Source of the DNA: Theocolax elegans
Lineage: Eukaryota > Arthropoda > Insecta > Hymenoptera > Cerocephalidae
Direction: 5' to 3'
NCBI GenBank assembly: GCA_026168455.1
Contig: CM047425.1
Span: forward strand, 718,001 to 782,000
DNA: 64,000 nucleotides
The notes beneath the pieces were generated by a model. It was given only the letters and a program-made list of their open reading frames with translations. It made no database searches and was not told the DNA's origin. Both the position numbers and the translations under genes were made by a program. This document shows, piece after piece, positions 1 to 13,899 of this stretch. Position 1 is the first letter of the stretch. The number at the start of each line of letters is the position of its first letter.

Positions 1-2834
1 TATTAATCATGAATAATATTTGTTTCAGTTATAAAATTAAATATTTTGTTTTGATACTTTAAGCAACATAAAGTCTGCATGTTTTTGTTTATATTTCATA
101 TTTTTTTCATTAATATGTTATGATTTGACACTTTTAGTACAACTTCTTAGTTTTCTTCTTATTTTTATTTTTTAAATTATATATTTTATGTTTTATGTTT
201 TATATTTCACGTTTTATATTTTATTCTTTACATGTTTAAAGTTTGTATGGTTTCCTTTTTGTATATTATAGCATTGATTTCAAAATGCACTGTTAAATTT
301 TTTGAATCGAAATTTTAATAGTCATTTTTTTCATCGAATTATCAAATCATCCTAATAAACGATTGCATTACTAAAGTGAAATATTTGAGAACAATCTAAA
401 TTAAGAGCATGTGGGATTCAAATATAATTTTAAATCAATATTTATTTATTTCTTAAGAATCTACAGCCATTTGTTCTTGTTACATGATCATTACACAATT
501 ATAATAAAATTATTCATCGAAAGTTAAGGTAGGAATCGATAGTTATAGAATTATTATGTCTTAAATATTGAATGAAAAATCTGAAAAGATTCATATATAC
601 TGCTAGCTTAAAACATAAGAAGACGCATTAATTAAAAAAAAAATAATTTTTAAATAAAAAATTTTATGCTGGTTTTAATTATAAATCATAAAAAATGTAA
701 ACTTTCAACTCAAATATCCTAAATCAAATTATCAATGTAAAAGTCTGGAAAAATGTGGATACATTATTTAAAACATGTCTGAGGTTAATTTTTTCAAAAA
801 TAAATTCTTTTGTTTATAAAATAAAATTACTATTTCGGTATCTGACATATCCTTGACTACTATTTCAATTTTTCTGATTTTATGAAATATTCATTATTTC
901 GTTTACAAAAATTTCCTCAACAATCTATTATCATTTATTTAAAAAAATAAGACAATATACATCTTCAAGCCCGTGAATCATCGGTTAAACACACTAAGAT
1001 CCCTCCGAACGAAAAATCCATTAAAGAAAAATCCTCATAAAGTTCACCGATAGGTAATCAGCAGGTCCATCCGAATAATACTGGCAACGACGTAATATAC
1101 GCATTAAAATCGTTAGACTCGAACTTTATGACCGGGATCTCTAAGTGGGCATATATATGTGTGTGTGCCACGAGTTTTCTTACTCCTGGCATCGTAAACT
1201 AAACACCTACAAATATTTTCCCTTTTTCCTCAAAAAAAAAAAAAAAATAAAATCTTACCTGTTAATGACCATCTGTGGTTTATTGCTCTCGGAACATTAC
1301 GTTGATTTTATTGGACTCTTAGTGTCTCTCCCTCTCGCGTCTTTATCAATGGTGGTGGTATATATATGTTGCATTCTTATGGATATTACGGTTTTTAATT
1401 AAAGTCTATGGGTTTTTTTCCGATTTTTATAGGTATTTAAGTAGATAGAGGAAGAATAGGTAGGATGTATTATAGCGATGTGTTTCAAAGAAGGTTTATG
1501 GGTGTTCTATAGTCGATAGAAAAATTGTAGTAAGTGGTACACGATTATGTTTGTGGGTGTAGAATTTATATACGTGTATTGTCCATTTTTTTAAATAAAT
1601 CGATGAAAAATATATAATATTATCTTTTCTGCTTTCCTTTGGAATTTCTAAAAACATCTTCTTACAAAAATATGGTTAGTTCTACATTAGACTACTTTAT
1701 AAGTAAACAATATTTTAATAAAAATTACATTTTAGATTATAAATTTTTTCTCAAAAAGTAATTCATAAATATTTTGAAATATTTACAGCATACTATAACT
1801 TTGCTGCTTTTTTTTAATTAAAAGTATTTACAACAATTTGAGATTTGTTCAAATCGACAAATATCGAAAAATGACATATAATCGACCAAAATTTTATTTT
1901 TGAAAGTTATTGTTATGTAAAAAAATTATTCTACAATATTTTAAATAGTCAAATTTTATACAACAACGATAAGTCTCGACGAGATCTGAATTCAATTTAA
2001 TAAAAAAATTACTGAGTCAAAGTCAATGTAAAATTGTGTATGTAATCAAACATTCATGGGTTAAGGTAAATAAAATTCTAAAACAAAAAGATATTTTTGT
2101 TTGTTACAAATTCTAAAATGGCGCAATAAAACCTCCTTATACTACCTTGAAAACAGAATTTTTTACTCACCACTATTGTTTAACTACGACGTTGAAAATC
2201 GAATAATTTATGCACGGTAAAAGGATTGTACGTTTGGCTATGAATAATTGATGTTAAGTAAGTTTGTTTAGCGAATCCCTTCGATTTTTCAGTTGGTATT
2301 GGGGATAACGTGATTCCTCCACGTAAATTATTTTATTCTCAGAACTTTAATTTAATTTTTTACCAATCGAAATTCAACGATTAACTTTGTTAATTGTCCG
2401 AATGTATAAAAATTGAAAAAGTAAGCCGGTTGAAAAATAAATCGTTGTAGTAGAAAATTATCATTGTATATTATTATTTGTTACTTTGTGATTTAAAAAA
2501 AAAAAAAGAATGTATAAATATGGACATTTAATTGTTACTAATCCGTTATGAACATCGAAAGTCACGAAATAATCGAAATTCATACGACGTGCAATTGTGA
2601 GTGATTTTTTTTACTCTGGAACAATCATAATATGTATTATCATCATATTTTACGAAATTTATTTAGTCAATGAGAAAAATGTAAAGCTATAAAATTATAT
2701 AGATTTTTAAATTTTCATCTCGATTTTAAAGAATTAATTATAAATACTTATGAGTAATACGATATATGTTCTGTCAAATGGATCTACAAAAATCAGAATT
2801 ACTATGTGAATAATTACTTTATACAGTTTTGTAG
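1..2834. other. Gene-free left flank with repeat remnants
   Basis: No coding exon is supportable here; the open frame at 1145-1402 is low-complexity and has no family signature. The stretch at about 480-870 is a diverged copy of a dispersed repeat that recurs near 32690-33190 and 55490-55830. The stretch at about 1624-1760 belongs to a second dispersed repeat also present at 7736-7885, 10296-10440 and, inverted, 23180-23300. The rest is AT-rich sequence. Confidence 0.6.
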
Positions 2835-4679
2835 ATGTATATAACACAGTTGATACTAAACATTCTGTCGATAAACATCGTTCACTGTAATTGGTTAGAT
2901 CACCTCACCAAACAAGTGGCAGAAGATCTAAGACCATACCAAGTGACATTTTTCTACACAAACAGAACAATCGTTCATCTCCACAATCATATTATCAAAA
3001 AATTTATTGGAATGATACCGATTGCATCTCTCGACGCGAATCGGTTAATTAAAAGTAGAAAGTATCAGAATCTTCCACTGGACATGTCCATATTTACAAG
3101 TCCAAGACACAAAAGTTTGAATATCATATTTGATTCTGGTAATTTAACAATTACGAGGCAACTGTTAGATTTATTGATTGCTCTGTCACCTTTACACATG
3201 AGACCACAGTGTTTGATCATTTCTTTGATAGATACTTTATCATCAATCAACGCAGAATCTTTTTTCAAGTACGCTTGGTCCAAAAAATTTTTAGACGCGA
3301 CTTTATTGACAACGATGGTTAATGTCAATTGGAGTGCAAGATATTTAGTAATCACATCATCCGTGGCTATTGAGGAAGCAACAATGATTCATTACAATCC
3401 GTTTTGTCAACAACTTTATAAACATTGGTTCACAATTAATACCAAATTATTTCCTAACAAATTGATTGATGTCCACAAGTATCCCATGAAATTGCCATAT
3501 CGAGAAGCTAGTCCCTTTCAAATACCAAAAGTCCTAGAAAATGGGACCGTTATCGTAACAGGCTATCATTACAGGATCGTCGAAATTATAAGTAAAATTA
3601 TGAACTTCGAGGTTAGGTACACCGTTAACATCTCGGCCAACACCCGTTCCGAATATATATACTTGTACTCCAGAAATATAATGAGCGGTGCGATAAATGC
3701 TATCAACTATCCACAATCGATCATTCTTAGTCGTAGCATACCAACAACTGTTGAAATAGAACATTACTGTGAAAAAATTGTTGCTTTCGTACCGATCCTA
3801 CCAATCACGCATTTTCACATACCTATACAAGTGGTCATCGATACGATTTACATTCCAATAATCGTCATAAGTTTGACCTACGGGATGAAGAACTTCCACT
3901 TTCTGGACTCACATTGGAGGATCATGGACATCGTTCAATTACTGCTCGGATTGCCAATCCGCGATCAACATCGGAAGATAATAGACAGGATATACTATTT
4001 GATGCTGATCAACATATTCGTCCTCTACACCAGGAACGTCTACTCAAGTATTTTGGAGTTGAAACTGGAATTAGGTGAAGTGCCGTTCAACGATTTGAAA
4101 GACATTATTCAATCTGGATTTCCAGCTGTCGTTTACAACAACAACTATTTACGTGTTTTTCAAAACAGCACAAATAGTTACATTCGAATATTGAGAGACA
4201 GGACGACTGTAATAGAAAATGAGCAGGACAATAAATGTTTGGATGACGTGATAAAAAATAAGAATGTCATTTGTGTCGCCAGCGCTTGGTTTGCTTATGA
4301 AACCTTTCAAAAACAACGCAATCTGGATGGACCGAGGAAATTTAAACTTGCTAAGGAACCGTTGCTATGCGATAGGATGATTATGGTGTTTGAAGCAGCT
4401 TCACCATATGCCGAACGATTTTTGGAGATTCAACGATGGTTGCATCAGTCTGGCCTTTGGTATAAACTCAGGACGAAAACCATGTTGGACGATGTTAATG
4501 ATGATTCTAACAATACTATTAATTCGGAAAGTCATCAATTTGTAATACAATTGATAACCTTTTTTGGTATTGGTCTTCTTTCAGCTGGTATCGTATTCCT
4601 CGGCGAATTATTGATGACCACACTAGTGTTTTGGATAAGAAAATGTTTTGAATTTTATAAAGGATGCTTCGTGAGGTGA
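2835..4679 (+). CDS. Divergent ionotropic receptor (IR), intronless
   Basis: The predicted 614-aa protein has the ionotropic-glutamate-receptor plan typical of insect chemosensory IRs. Residues 1-18 form a hydrophobic leader. A poorly conserved N-terminal region runs to about 220. A first ligand-binding lobe lies at about 227-325 (GYHYRIVEIISKIMNF is the usual region before the lobe core). TM1 is about 330-350, a pore-like segment with LLLGLP about 355-375, TM2 about 383-403, the second lobe 405-560, and TM3 about 567-600, with a 14-residue cytoplasmic tail. The conserved Arg and acidic glutamate-binding residues of true iGluRs are not evident, as in many divergent IRs, so the ligand is unknown. 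The ATG at 2835 directly precedes the leader. No intron is needed, which is common in recently expanded IR clades. The specific IR subfamily cannot be named from sequence alone. Confidence 0.85.
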   Translation: MYITQLILNILSINIVHCNWLDHLTKQVAEDLRPYQVTFFYTNRTIVHLHNHIIKKFIGMIPIASLDANRLIKSRKYQNLPLDMSIFTSPRHKSLNIIFDSGNLTITRQLLDLLIALSPLHMRPQCLIISLIDTLSSINAESFFKYAWSKKFLDATLLTTMVNVNWSARYLVITSSVAIEEATMIHYNPFCQQLYKHWFTINTKLFPNKLIDVHKYPMKLPYREASPFQIPKVLENGTVIVTGYHYRIVEIISKIMNFEVRYTVNISANTRSEYIYLYSRNIMSGAINAINYPQSIILSRSIPTTVEIEHYCEKIVAFVPILPITHFHIPIQVVIDTIYIPIIVISLTYGMKNFHFLDSHWRIMDIVQLLLGLPIRDQHRKIIDRIYYLMLINIFVLYTRNVYSSILELKLELGEVPFNDLKDIIQSGFPAVVYNNNYLRVFQNSTNSYIRILRDRTTVIENEQDNKCLDDVIKNKNVICVASAWFAYETFQKQRNLDGPRKFKLAKEPLLCDRMIMVFEAASPYAERFLEIQRWLHQSGLWYKLRTKTMLDDVNDDSNNTINSESHQFVIQLITFFGIGLLSAGIVFLGELLMTTLVFWIRKCFEFYKGCFVR

Positions 4680-6330
4680 ACAGTGAATCACCCTAACCTA
4701 CAAATTGATTTTTAAAATTCCAAGTTTTAACATCGAATGACCTAATTTGCTGATGTGACTTATATTTACCGAACCTCACGCGTGCACAACTTTATATAAA
4801 TTTCTTTACGTGCATTGATAATATTTATTCTATAAAATTATTTTGTTTATGTAATAGTAATATTTACATTTGCGTGGAAGGTAACCGATTTAAATTTTTA
4901 ACAGATGAAGCAACCTAAAATTAAGGAGGTGTCGTTTATCAATTAACAAACAGATTTTGCTACAATTTAATACACAATTATTTTTGATAATAATATAACT
5001 CACAAGGGGACTACATGACCTTGAAAAATGCTTGAATTGCTCAATTTGGAGCAAAGTTATGAAAAAATACGAAAATTGAGAAATTTAAGACTAAAAGAAA
5101 CAATAAATTTTTCATATTAAATTTTGTTTAAAATTTCTTTAATTTCTTATTTTATTCATAACTTTGCTCCAAATGGAGCATTTTAAGTTTTTTTCAAATT
5201 ATATCTACTTGAACTCAACACTCTTTTGGTTTTTGGTTTGAGTGTCTATATCTATTTGTTTATCTATTGTTTATGTTACTTTTCATTGAAATTATTATTA
5301 GATGTCTAATAACTTTCGTCAAAGGAATAACTTGGCTTTCTTTATATTTCTACAATAAAAAAGATATACCAAAGTTAGAATAAGATCCCTTTCCCGGAGG
5401 TCATGCACTCTCTTTGTCAATTAAAATTTTATATAAGCCGAGGATAAATTATTATTATTATTTACGTTGTATATACTAAATATATAAATTAATTAATTTA
5501 TAATTAAAACATGAGATTTTATAGTATTTACATTGCATTAAAAATAAAACTTTAATATTAAATAATAATTTATTAGTAAAAAAAAAATAATTAACCAAGG
5601 TAGTCGATATATATACAATATATTGTGTGTTATTAGATTAATAAGTCGACGGAGTGGTCGCTTAAAATATATAATAATATATTATTCAAGCTCAATTAAC
5701 TTGATATTTTAAGTTTACATATTCCATGTAAGGTAAATGTATCGTACAAACATTAAATATTCAAAATTAAAAAAAAAAAATTGTCTTCCTTCTTAAATTG
5801 CACTTATTTTAAGAAATACCCATGTATATATTGTACAATCCGAAAACAAAGGACGTTATTCCTTTCTTTCATACATATATTTCACTCTCCGCGCGTACTT
5901 GAAAACTTGCGAAATATCATATATAATATATACATACACAATTTTACACACCATCGTTTCAACACCTTTGTACACACACATTTGCACGAAATTTGCACGT
6001 TATATACACACATCCTACATCCATACATTAATTCGAATAAAATTCATAAATGATATAAAAAAATGCAAAGAAAAAGTTATGATACTTAACCTACATTATC
6101 GTATCTACGTTGTATATATGTGCGTATATACAGAGCACGTGGTTGTCACATTGTAGAAATTTAATTAAAAGTTTAATATAAATACGTAATTATACACGAA
6201 GAGAGAGAGAGAGAAAAGGAGAATATATGTTAATTCGTAATGACGTAAATATATGTATATATCTAGAAATTTTATATTTGCTTTGTTGCAATACATGTTT
6301 GTTCTCTTTTAAAAAAATATAATCCAGCTA

Positions 6331-6373
<43 letters not shown>

Positions 6374-7424
6374 ATGTAAGAAGAAGCTGAACAGCTGAAA
6401 AAAAAAATAAAGCCCAAGGAGTTAACCTAAAATTCTTTGAAGGTATAAGAAAAGGGCACCCGAGAGTTTCCATTGAGCGTGTAATAGAAAACATTGGAAT
6501 AATACGGCTTATTATCCATTGAAACTCGTCGAACTTAAAAATTTTTGCTCTTTTTCTTTTATATACACGGAAACACGGTCGTCCGTGCAATTTTCGATAT
6601 TTTTTTTTTCTCTTGAAATACTCTTTTTCCACTTTGTTGACCGATGAAGTAAGTATACATTTATGATTTCCAATAACGTTTACGGGAGGTTTGTTTGTAT
6701 TGTGTGTAAAAAATGACTGTATATATACATATTGATTTTTTAAATCTATATCTTTGTTGTGTAATCGTGTGTAAGCACTTTAAGTTTAATTGTACGTCGC
6801 TGTGATTTTTTTTTGTTACGTTTGTTCGCTCTGAACGAGATTTTAGGATATATATTTCAGGTTATAATTTTGTACCGTGAGAATTAAGGGAAAATCGAAT
6901 GATGTGACATGTATACGGTTCGGATATGTGAGGTCGAGATTATACATAACAAAAATTATTTAACCCAAGGGATCTCTTCTAGTTCGAATTAAGCATATTT
7001 TGAGGTTAGAGTTTAACCTTTTATGTTTTGGCTATTAATTACCGATTTATTGCCCGGAATTGTTTTTTTTGTTAAATCGTTAAAAGAGACGTTAAAACAA
7101 ACTGATAATTTTTTTAATAATTATTGATTGATTTGATTTACGGAAGAAAGTTGGTTAAACAATATTCAATGATTAAAAAATATATAACGAAGTATTTACG
7201 AGTGACGACCTTTCCCGCCAAAAAAATCGTTACGTATTTATGTTTAGTTTATCATCCCCTATTATTTAAATTAGGTTACCAAAATGATGCATAAATATAA
7301 GCATTATATTACATATACATCAGCTATATTTAAATTAGGTAATTTTTAGATACTTAACTGAAAATAGGTTTATTAAAAAATTAATTTTTTAATAGTGATT
7401 TTTTATTATAGTAAATTTAATAAT
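4680..7424. other. Intergenic; hairpin, microsatellites, no gene seen
   Basis: Nothing coding is supported. A hairpin-forming pair of arms (about 25 nt each, 5048-5072 and 5154-5178) encloses about 80 nt and carries the motif 'ggagcaaagttatgaa' and its complement. A (GT)17 tract lies at 6337-6370 and a (GA)n tract near 6200-6215. The open frames here are products of CA/GT and AT-rich text. Confidence 0.55.
6337..6370. repeat. (GT)17 microsatellite
   Basis: This is an uninterrupted GT dinucleotide run. It produces a spurious poly(Thr-His) frame on the minus strand. Confidence 0.95.
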
Positions 7425-9342
7425 GTTTAAAGTACGTTTAAATTAAATTAAATGTTTAAATTATCGTATAGGTATTATTCATTGTATCTCCTCTCTATTG
7501 CATATCGTCTATTTTTCTTCTATATATATTCATTTCAGAAATAAAAGAAAGTAACGAAAAAATGAAAATAAAATAAAAACAAATATAACTTATAATGTCC
7601 AAAAAAAGGTGTCATTTAATTGGCACGTACCTTTCTCAAATTAATATGTCGATCCAATATGTAATATATTTTTATTAATTTTTCGCAACTGATATAAAAA
7701 AACTTTTGATGGTATCAATTAAAAATATAAAAAATTATCCTTTTTGCTTTTCTTTGGAATTTCTAAGAACATTTTCATGCAAAAATATGAGTGGTTAGTT
7801 CCACATTAGACAAATTGACTATTTTATAGGTAAACAATATTTTAGTAAAAATAATATTTTAGATTATAATTTTTTTTCTCAAACACTAATCTTTAAAAAA
7901 AACTAGTTCTGGGATAAATAACCAAAGTCTTTTGCGGAATTCAGAAAATAAAAAGCAAACTACACACGCAAGCTGAGCGATATTGACCGAGTAGTTTCGA
8001 AAATACGGCGGTATATACACGCACACGCAAACAAACACATACACACACAATCTACACAGACATTTTCTAAAAACACGAGATTTCGTCTTCTGACATTTTA
8101 AAACATACTTGTAACATTTTTTAGCGAGTCAAAAAATTTGACTATTACAAAGGTTCCTTTATGAGGAAGCAAAATAACATATTGTGGAATATGGACCTAC
8201 TCAACCCGGTCCCACAACATGTCGCATTTAGTATTAAAGAAAAAATACCTAAAGATAGGTTTTAAATAGCTCTATCCAATGACATCTTCCTATTTTTTAC
8301 CATATTCCATGGTAAAAACTTTTTAAGCGTTAAAAAAAAAAATTATTAAATGTACAAAAATATGATTAAAAAAATAGTTAAAAAATTTAAAAACAAAAAT
8401 TATTAAAAAACGGTTAAAAATTGTTTAAATGATAAGGTTAAATAAAAAACAACTTTGAATACATAAGAAAGTATAATACACAACCTATATGCATATAGTT
8501 ATGTAACAATCTTAAAATAATTAATAAAAACGCAAAAGCATGTATAAAAGAGAATTTAGTATGCGAATTTTGTAAAATTAAAACTATACCCTCCTCTCCT
8601 TAACCAACAGAATATTCTTCAATACGTTTCACGTACACTGTCGCCATATTTTACTTAAAAAAAAAATTATTCCACAAATATCCAAAAAGAAAAAGAAAAA
8701 TCCAAAATCTTCAAAATAACTCGGTATAATTCTCGCAATCACAATTATTATTCACCGTCTTACTAAAATATCTTCATCAAAATAACGCGCTATATACTCT
8801 CGTATAGGAAAAAAATCCTCTTCACACAACACGCTGCAAGTGATATTGTGCACGTCTATGCGAACGGCAAAGACTTAATTTTCGCGCACTTCGCATATCG
8901 ATAATTTCGGAAAAAGAAAACAAAAAAATATTTTCTCCACGCTGCATTTTGAGAGAAATAAACCAACATTCGAAAAAACAACATATATATTTATATATTT
9001 ACATATAGTGTCAAAGGTATACGAAACGGGTAATATATATATTTACAACGTTCTGTTACTTTTTTGACACCCTGTATATACCTACACACACACCTAAGTA
9101 AACAATTGTTTGTATAAATACAATACAAACGTATCCCCTCGAAAGAAAAAACTATTTCCTTTTTGGCAAATATTGTACATATACACACTTTCCACACGGA
9201 GAAATACCTTTTCCTTTTTTTTCAATAATTATTCCCAAATCATAACATTCACCAGTGAGAAATAATAGAAAACATTTTTCTTTTTATATATACGCGTACA
9301 TTTAAGCAGGAGGAATGCAAAACCGACTCTTCTCATCTTTTT

Positions 9343-9380
<38 letters not shown>

Positions 9381-9983
9381 GGGCTTTTGAAACTCCCCAG
9401 ATTTTCGGATCGCGCGTAATTGCACGAGCGTTATATCTCGTTTGAACCTCGTGTGTATATATATATGTGTGTGTGTGTCTATAGAGAGAGAATTGGGGGA
9501 CAAAGAGAGAAAGAGAGAGAAAGAGAGGAGGGTAGTCAATCGAGCGTAAAGGAAAGACTGGCGATATTTTCCTTTTATCTTCTGCAGGTTCGATATACAT
9601 AGATACATATACGTGTACCCTTCGGTGAGTAACAATAATGCGCACGATGTACTCGTCGATTTTCGTTTGCAATCTCGAGTTTTATGTTTGTATGTGTACG
9701 TGACATAATCTCGACGAGGAGCGATGCCAAAAGTGCGCGAATTTACTAATTTTTTGTTTACTCATATATATATGGGAGATTCCATGTGAAGTGATCCAGT
9801 TAAAAAATAGAATTTTGTTTTAATGTATGGAATCAGTAAAAAACTACTTGAATAGAGTGTAGCTAAATTTTTAGACCTGAATTTCAATTAGTACCAGAGT
9901 TGTAGCCAATCAAAAAGTCGCATTTTTTGAAAAAATTGACTTTTTGGCCATGTTTATCACTTAATAACTCAAAATCTAACAAT
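7425..9983. repeat. Tandem segmental duplication, copy 1
   Basis: This block of about 2.56 kb is repeated immediately downstream (9984-12528) in the same orientation. Both copies begin 'gtttaaagtacgttt'. They share the (TC)n tract, the 'caacccggtcccacaacatg' text and all other landmarks in the same order. Copy 1 ends abruptly about 210 bases into the left arm of a foldback element (from 9774), which is complete only after copy 2. The junction at 9981-9984 shows 'aat' microhomology. No coding gene is recognisable inside; the longest frames come from microsatellite text. Confidence 0.9.
9344..9378. repeat. (TC)n microsatellite, present in both duplicate copies
   Basis: This dinucleotide tract has its counterpart near 11892-11921 in copy 2, shorter by a few units. 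It creates long spurious Arg-Glu frames on the minus strand. Confidence 0.9.
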
Positions 9984-11887
9984 GTTTAAAGTACGTTTAA
10001 ATTAAATTAAATGTTTAAATTATCGTATAGGTATTATTCATTGTATCTCCTCTCTATTGTATATCGTCTATTTTTCTTCTATATATATTCATTTCAGAAA
10101 TAAAAGAAAGTAACGAAAAATAAAAAATAAATAAAAACAAATAACTTATAATGTCCAAAAAAAGGCTGTCATTTAATTGGCACGTACCTTTCTCAAATTA
10201 ATATGTCGATCCAATATGTAATATATTTTATTAATTTTTCGCAACTGATATAAAAAAACTTTTGATGGTATCAATTAAAAATATAAAAAATTATCTTTTT
10301 GCTTTCTTTGGAATTTCTAAGAACATTTTCATGCAAAATATGATGGTTAGTTCCACATTAGACAAATTGACTATTTTATAGGTAAACAATATTTTAGTAA
10401 AAATAATATTTTAGATTATAATTTTTTTCTCAAACACTAATCTTTAAAAAAACTAGTTCTGGGATAAATAACCAAAGTCTTTTGCGGAATTCAGAAAATA
10501 AAAAGCAAACTACACACGCAAGCTGAGCGATATTGACCGAGTAGTTTCGAAATACGGCGGTATATACACGCACACGCAAACAAACACATACACACACAAT
10601 CTACACAGACATTTTCTAAAAACACGAGATTTCGTCTTCTGACATTTTAAAACATACTTGTAACATTTTTTAGCGAGTCAAAAAATTTGACTATTACAAA
10701 GGTTCCTTTATGAGGAAGCAAAATAACATATTGTGGAATATGGACCTACTCAACCCGGTCCCACAACATGTCGCATTTAGTATTAAAGAAAAAATACCTA
10801 AAGATAGGTTTTAAATAGCTCTATCCAATGACATCTTCCTATTTTTTACCATATTCCATGGTAAAAACTTTTTAAGCGTTAAAAAAAAAATTATTAAATG
10901 TACAAAAATATGATTAAAAAATAGTTAAAAATTTAAAAACAAAAATTATTAAAAAACGGTTAAAAATTGTTTAAATGATAAGGTTAAATAAAAAACAACT
11001 TTGAATACATAAGAATATATATAATACACAACCTATATGCATATAGTTATGTAACAATCTTAAAATAATTAATAAAAACGCAAAAGCATGTATAAAAGAG
11101 AATTTAGTATGCGAATTTTGTAAAATTAAAACTATACCCTCCTCTCCTTAACCAACAGAATATTCTTCAATACGTTTCACGTACACTGTCGCCATATTTT
11201 ACTTAAAAAAAAATTATTCCACAAATATCCAAAAAGAAAAAGAAAAATCCAAAATCTTCAAAATAACTCGGTATAATTCTCGCAATCACAATTATTATTC
11301 ACCGTCTTACTAAAATATCTTCATCAAAATAACGCGCTATATACTCTCGTATAGGAAAAAATCCTCTTCACACAACACGCTGCAAGTGATATTGTGCACG
11401 TCTATGCGAACGGCAAAGACTTAATTTTCGCGCACTTCGCATATCGATAATTTCGGAAAAAGAAAACAAAAAATATTTTCTCCACGCTGCATTTTGAGAG
11501 AAATAAACCAACATTCGAAAAAACAACATATATATTTATATATTTACATATAGTGTCAAAGGTATACGAAACGGGTAATATATATATTTACAACGTTCTG
11601 TTACTTTTTTGACACCCTGTATATACCTACACACACACCTAAGTAAACAATTGTTTGTATAAATACAATACAAACGTATCCCCTCGAAAGAAAAAACTAT
11701 TTCCTTTTTGGCAAATATTGTACATATACACACTTTCCACACGGAGAAATACCTTTTCCTTTTTTTTCAATAATTATTCCCAAATCATAACATTCACCAG
11801 TGAGAAATAATAGAAAACATTTTTCTTTTTATATATACGCGTACATTTAAGCAGGAGGAATGCAAAACCGACTCTTCTCATCTTTTT

Positions 11888-11923
<36 letters not shown>

Positions 11924-12528
11924 GGGCTTTTGAAACTCCCCAGATTTTCGGATCGCGCGTAATTGCACGAGCGTTATATCTCGTTTGAACCTCGTGTGTA
12001 TATATATATGTGTGTGTGTGTCTATAGAGAGAGAATTGGGGGACAAAGAGAGAAAGAGAGAGAAAGAGAGGAGGGTAGTCAATCGAGCGTAAAGGAAAGA
12101 CTGGCGATATTTTCCTTTTATCTTCTGCAGGTTCGATATACATAGATACATATACGTGTACCCTTCGGTGAGTAACAATAATGCGCACGATGTACTCGTC
12201 GATTTTCGTTTGCAATCTCGAGTTTTATGTTTGTATGTGTACGTGACATAATCTCGACGAGGAGCGATGCCAAAAGTGCGCGAATTTACTAATTTTTTGT
12301 TTACTCATATATATATATGGGAGATTCCATGTGAAGTGATCCAGTTAAAAAATAGAATTTTGTTTTAATGTATGGAATCAGTAAAAAACTACTTGAATAG
12401 AGTGTAGCTAAATTTTTAGACCTGAATTTCAATTAGTACCAGAGTTGTAGCCAATCAAAAAGTCGCATTTTTTGAAAAAATTGACTTTTTGGCCATGTTT
12501 ATCACTTAATAACTCAAAATCTAACAAT
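9984..12528. repeat. Tandem segmental duplication, copy 2
   Basis: This is the second copy of the unit at 7425-9983. Most differences I could see are single-base length changes in homopolymers (for example near 10099-10170, 10298-10345, 10868-10930), plus a few small changes in AT tracts such as about 11012. That pattern fits either a very recent event or two haplotypes/read sets placed in tandem by an assembler. The copy runs without interruption into the intact palindromic element at 12280-13712. Confidence 0.9.
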
Positions 12529-13712
12529 TTTTTCTTATACACATTAAATTTGAAAAAGTTTATTAATTTCAAGAAGAATCAGTTCAAATATTTCATTTAT
12601 TTTATTTTAAAACTTTGAATATAGTTATAATCAATATAAACCTTTATAGTAAAAAAAAGGGTTGTACGATCAAAATATTTTATCCATCCAAAAATCTAAT
12701 TCATCGATGATTAATTACCTTCAAAATAATGCAAAGTTTGAGTGCGGCAGAGCATTTTAGACAAAGTTATGGTGTTTTTAGTCAAATTTCTTAAAAATAG
12801 AGAGCGAATGCATTTTATGAAAAAAACAGAGTAACCGTATACTTGCATTCAATCAATATGGCACTATTATTCCTCAATATTACTAAAATATACTATTTAT
12901 TGTTAATTACTGATACTTTTATTTAGTTGTTATTAAGTCTGATACTTTTAGTTATACCTGTTATATAATTGGATTTATTGGAATTATAAAAAGTTTTAGG
13001 TATTTATCCAATTATATAACAGGTATAACTGCTTATACCTACTGCTTTGTGTTTGTAAGCAGCTTAGAGATTGAAAAGTATCAGTAACTAACATTAAATA
13101 GTATATTTTAGGATTATTGAAGAATAATAGTGCCATGTTGTTTGAATGCAAGTATACGGTTACTCTGTTTTTTTCATAAAATGCATTCGCTCTCTATTTT
13201 TAAGAAATTTGACTAAAAACACCATAACTTTGTCTAAAATGCTCTGCCGCACTCAAACTTTGCATTATTTTGAAGGTAATTAATCATCGATGAATTAGAT
13301 TTTTGGATGGATAAAATATTTTTGATCGTACAACCCTTTTTTTTACTATAAAGGTTTATATTGATTATAACTATATTCAAAGTTTTAAAATAAAATAAAT
13401 GAAATATTTGAACTGATTCTTCTTGAAATTAATAAACTTTTTCAAATTTAATGTGTATAAGAAAAAATTGTTAGATTTTGAGTTATTAAGTGATAAACAT
13501 GGCCAAAAAGTCAATTTTTTCAAAAAATGCGACTTTTTGATTGGCTACAACTCTGGTACTAATTGAAATTCAGGTCTAAAAATTTAGCTACACTCTATTC
13601 AAGTAGTTTTTTACTGATTCCATACATTAAAACAAAATTCTATTTTTTAACTGGATCACTTCACATGGAATCTCCCATATATATATGGTAAACAAAAAGT
13701 TAGTAAAATAAA
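12280..13712. mobile_element. Large foldback element / near-perfect palindrome
   Basis: Two arms of about 650-700 nt are inverted copies of each other around a loop of about 31 nt at 12975-13005. The inner termini are 'gggagattccatgtgaagtg' at 12319 and its complement ending at 13676, in an (AT)n context on both sides. Similarity continues outward for about 35 nt ('ttactaa...ttttgtttac' against its complement). The right arm carries an extra stretch of about 30-45 nt near 13028-13068. No transposase frame is visible, so this is a non-autonomous foldback or an inverted duplication. A truncated left arm also sits at 9774-9983. Confidence 0.85.
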
Positions 13713-13899
13713 TTATTTTTAATTCAAATTGAAATATATATATTGACGCTTCGCATAGAAAAAATAATGAACGAACGTGCATTATTACATATAAAATGTT
13801 AATTGTCTGCATAACAAACCTGCCGTTATTGCAAAAATAATAATTATATAATAAAAAATAAAACAACAATAAAAATAATTTATTTACATATATATATAT

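Noticed and set aside
9229..9672. Long minus-strand frames in the duplicated block (repeated at 11774-12215)
   Set aside because: They are driven by the (TC)n tract and GT/CA text, appear in overlapping frames on both strands, and show no family or codon signal.
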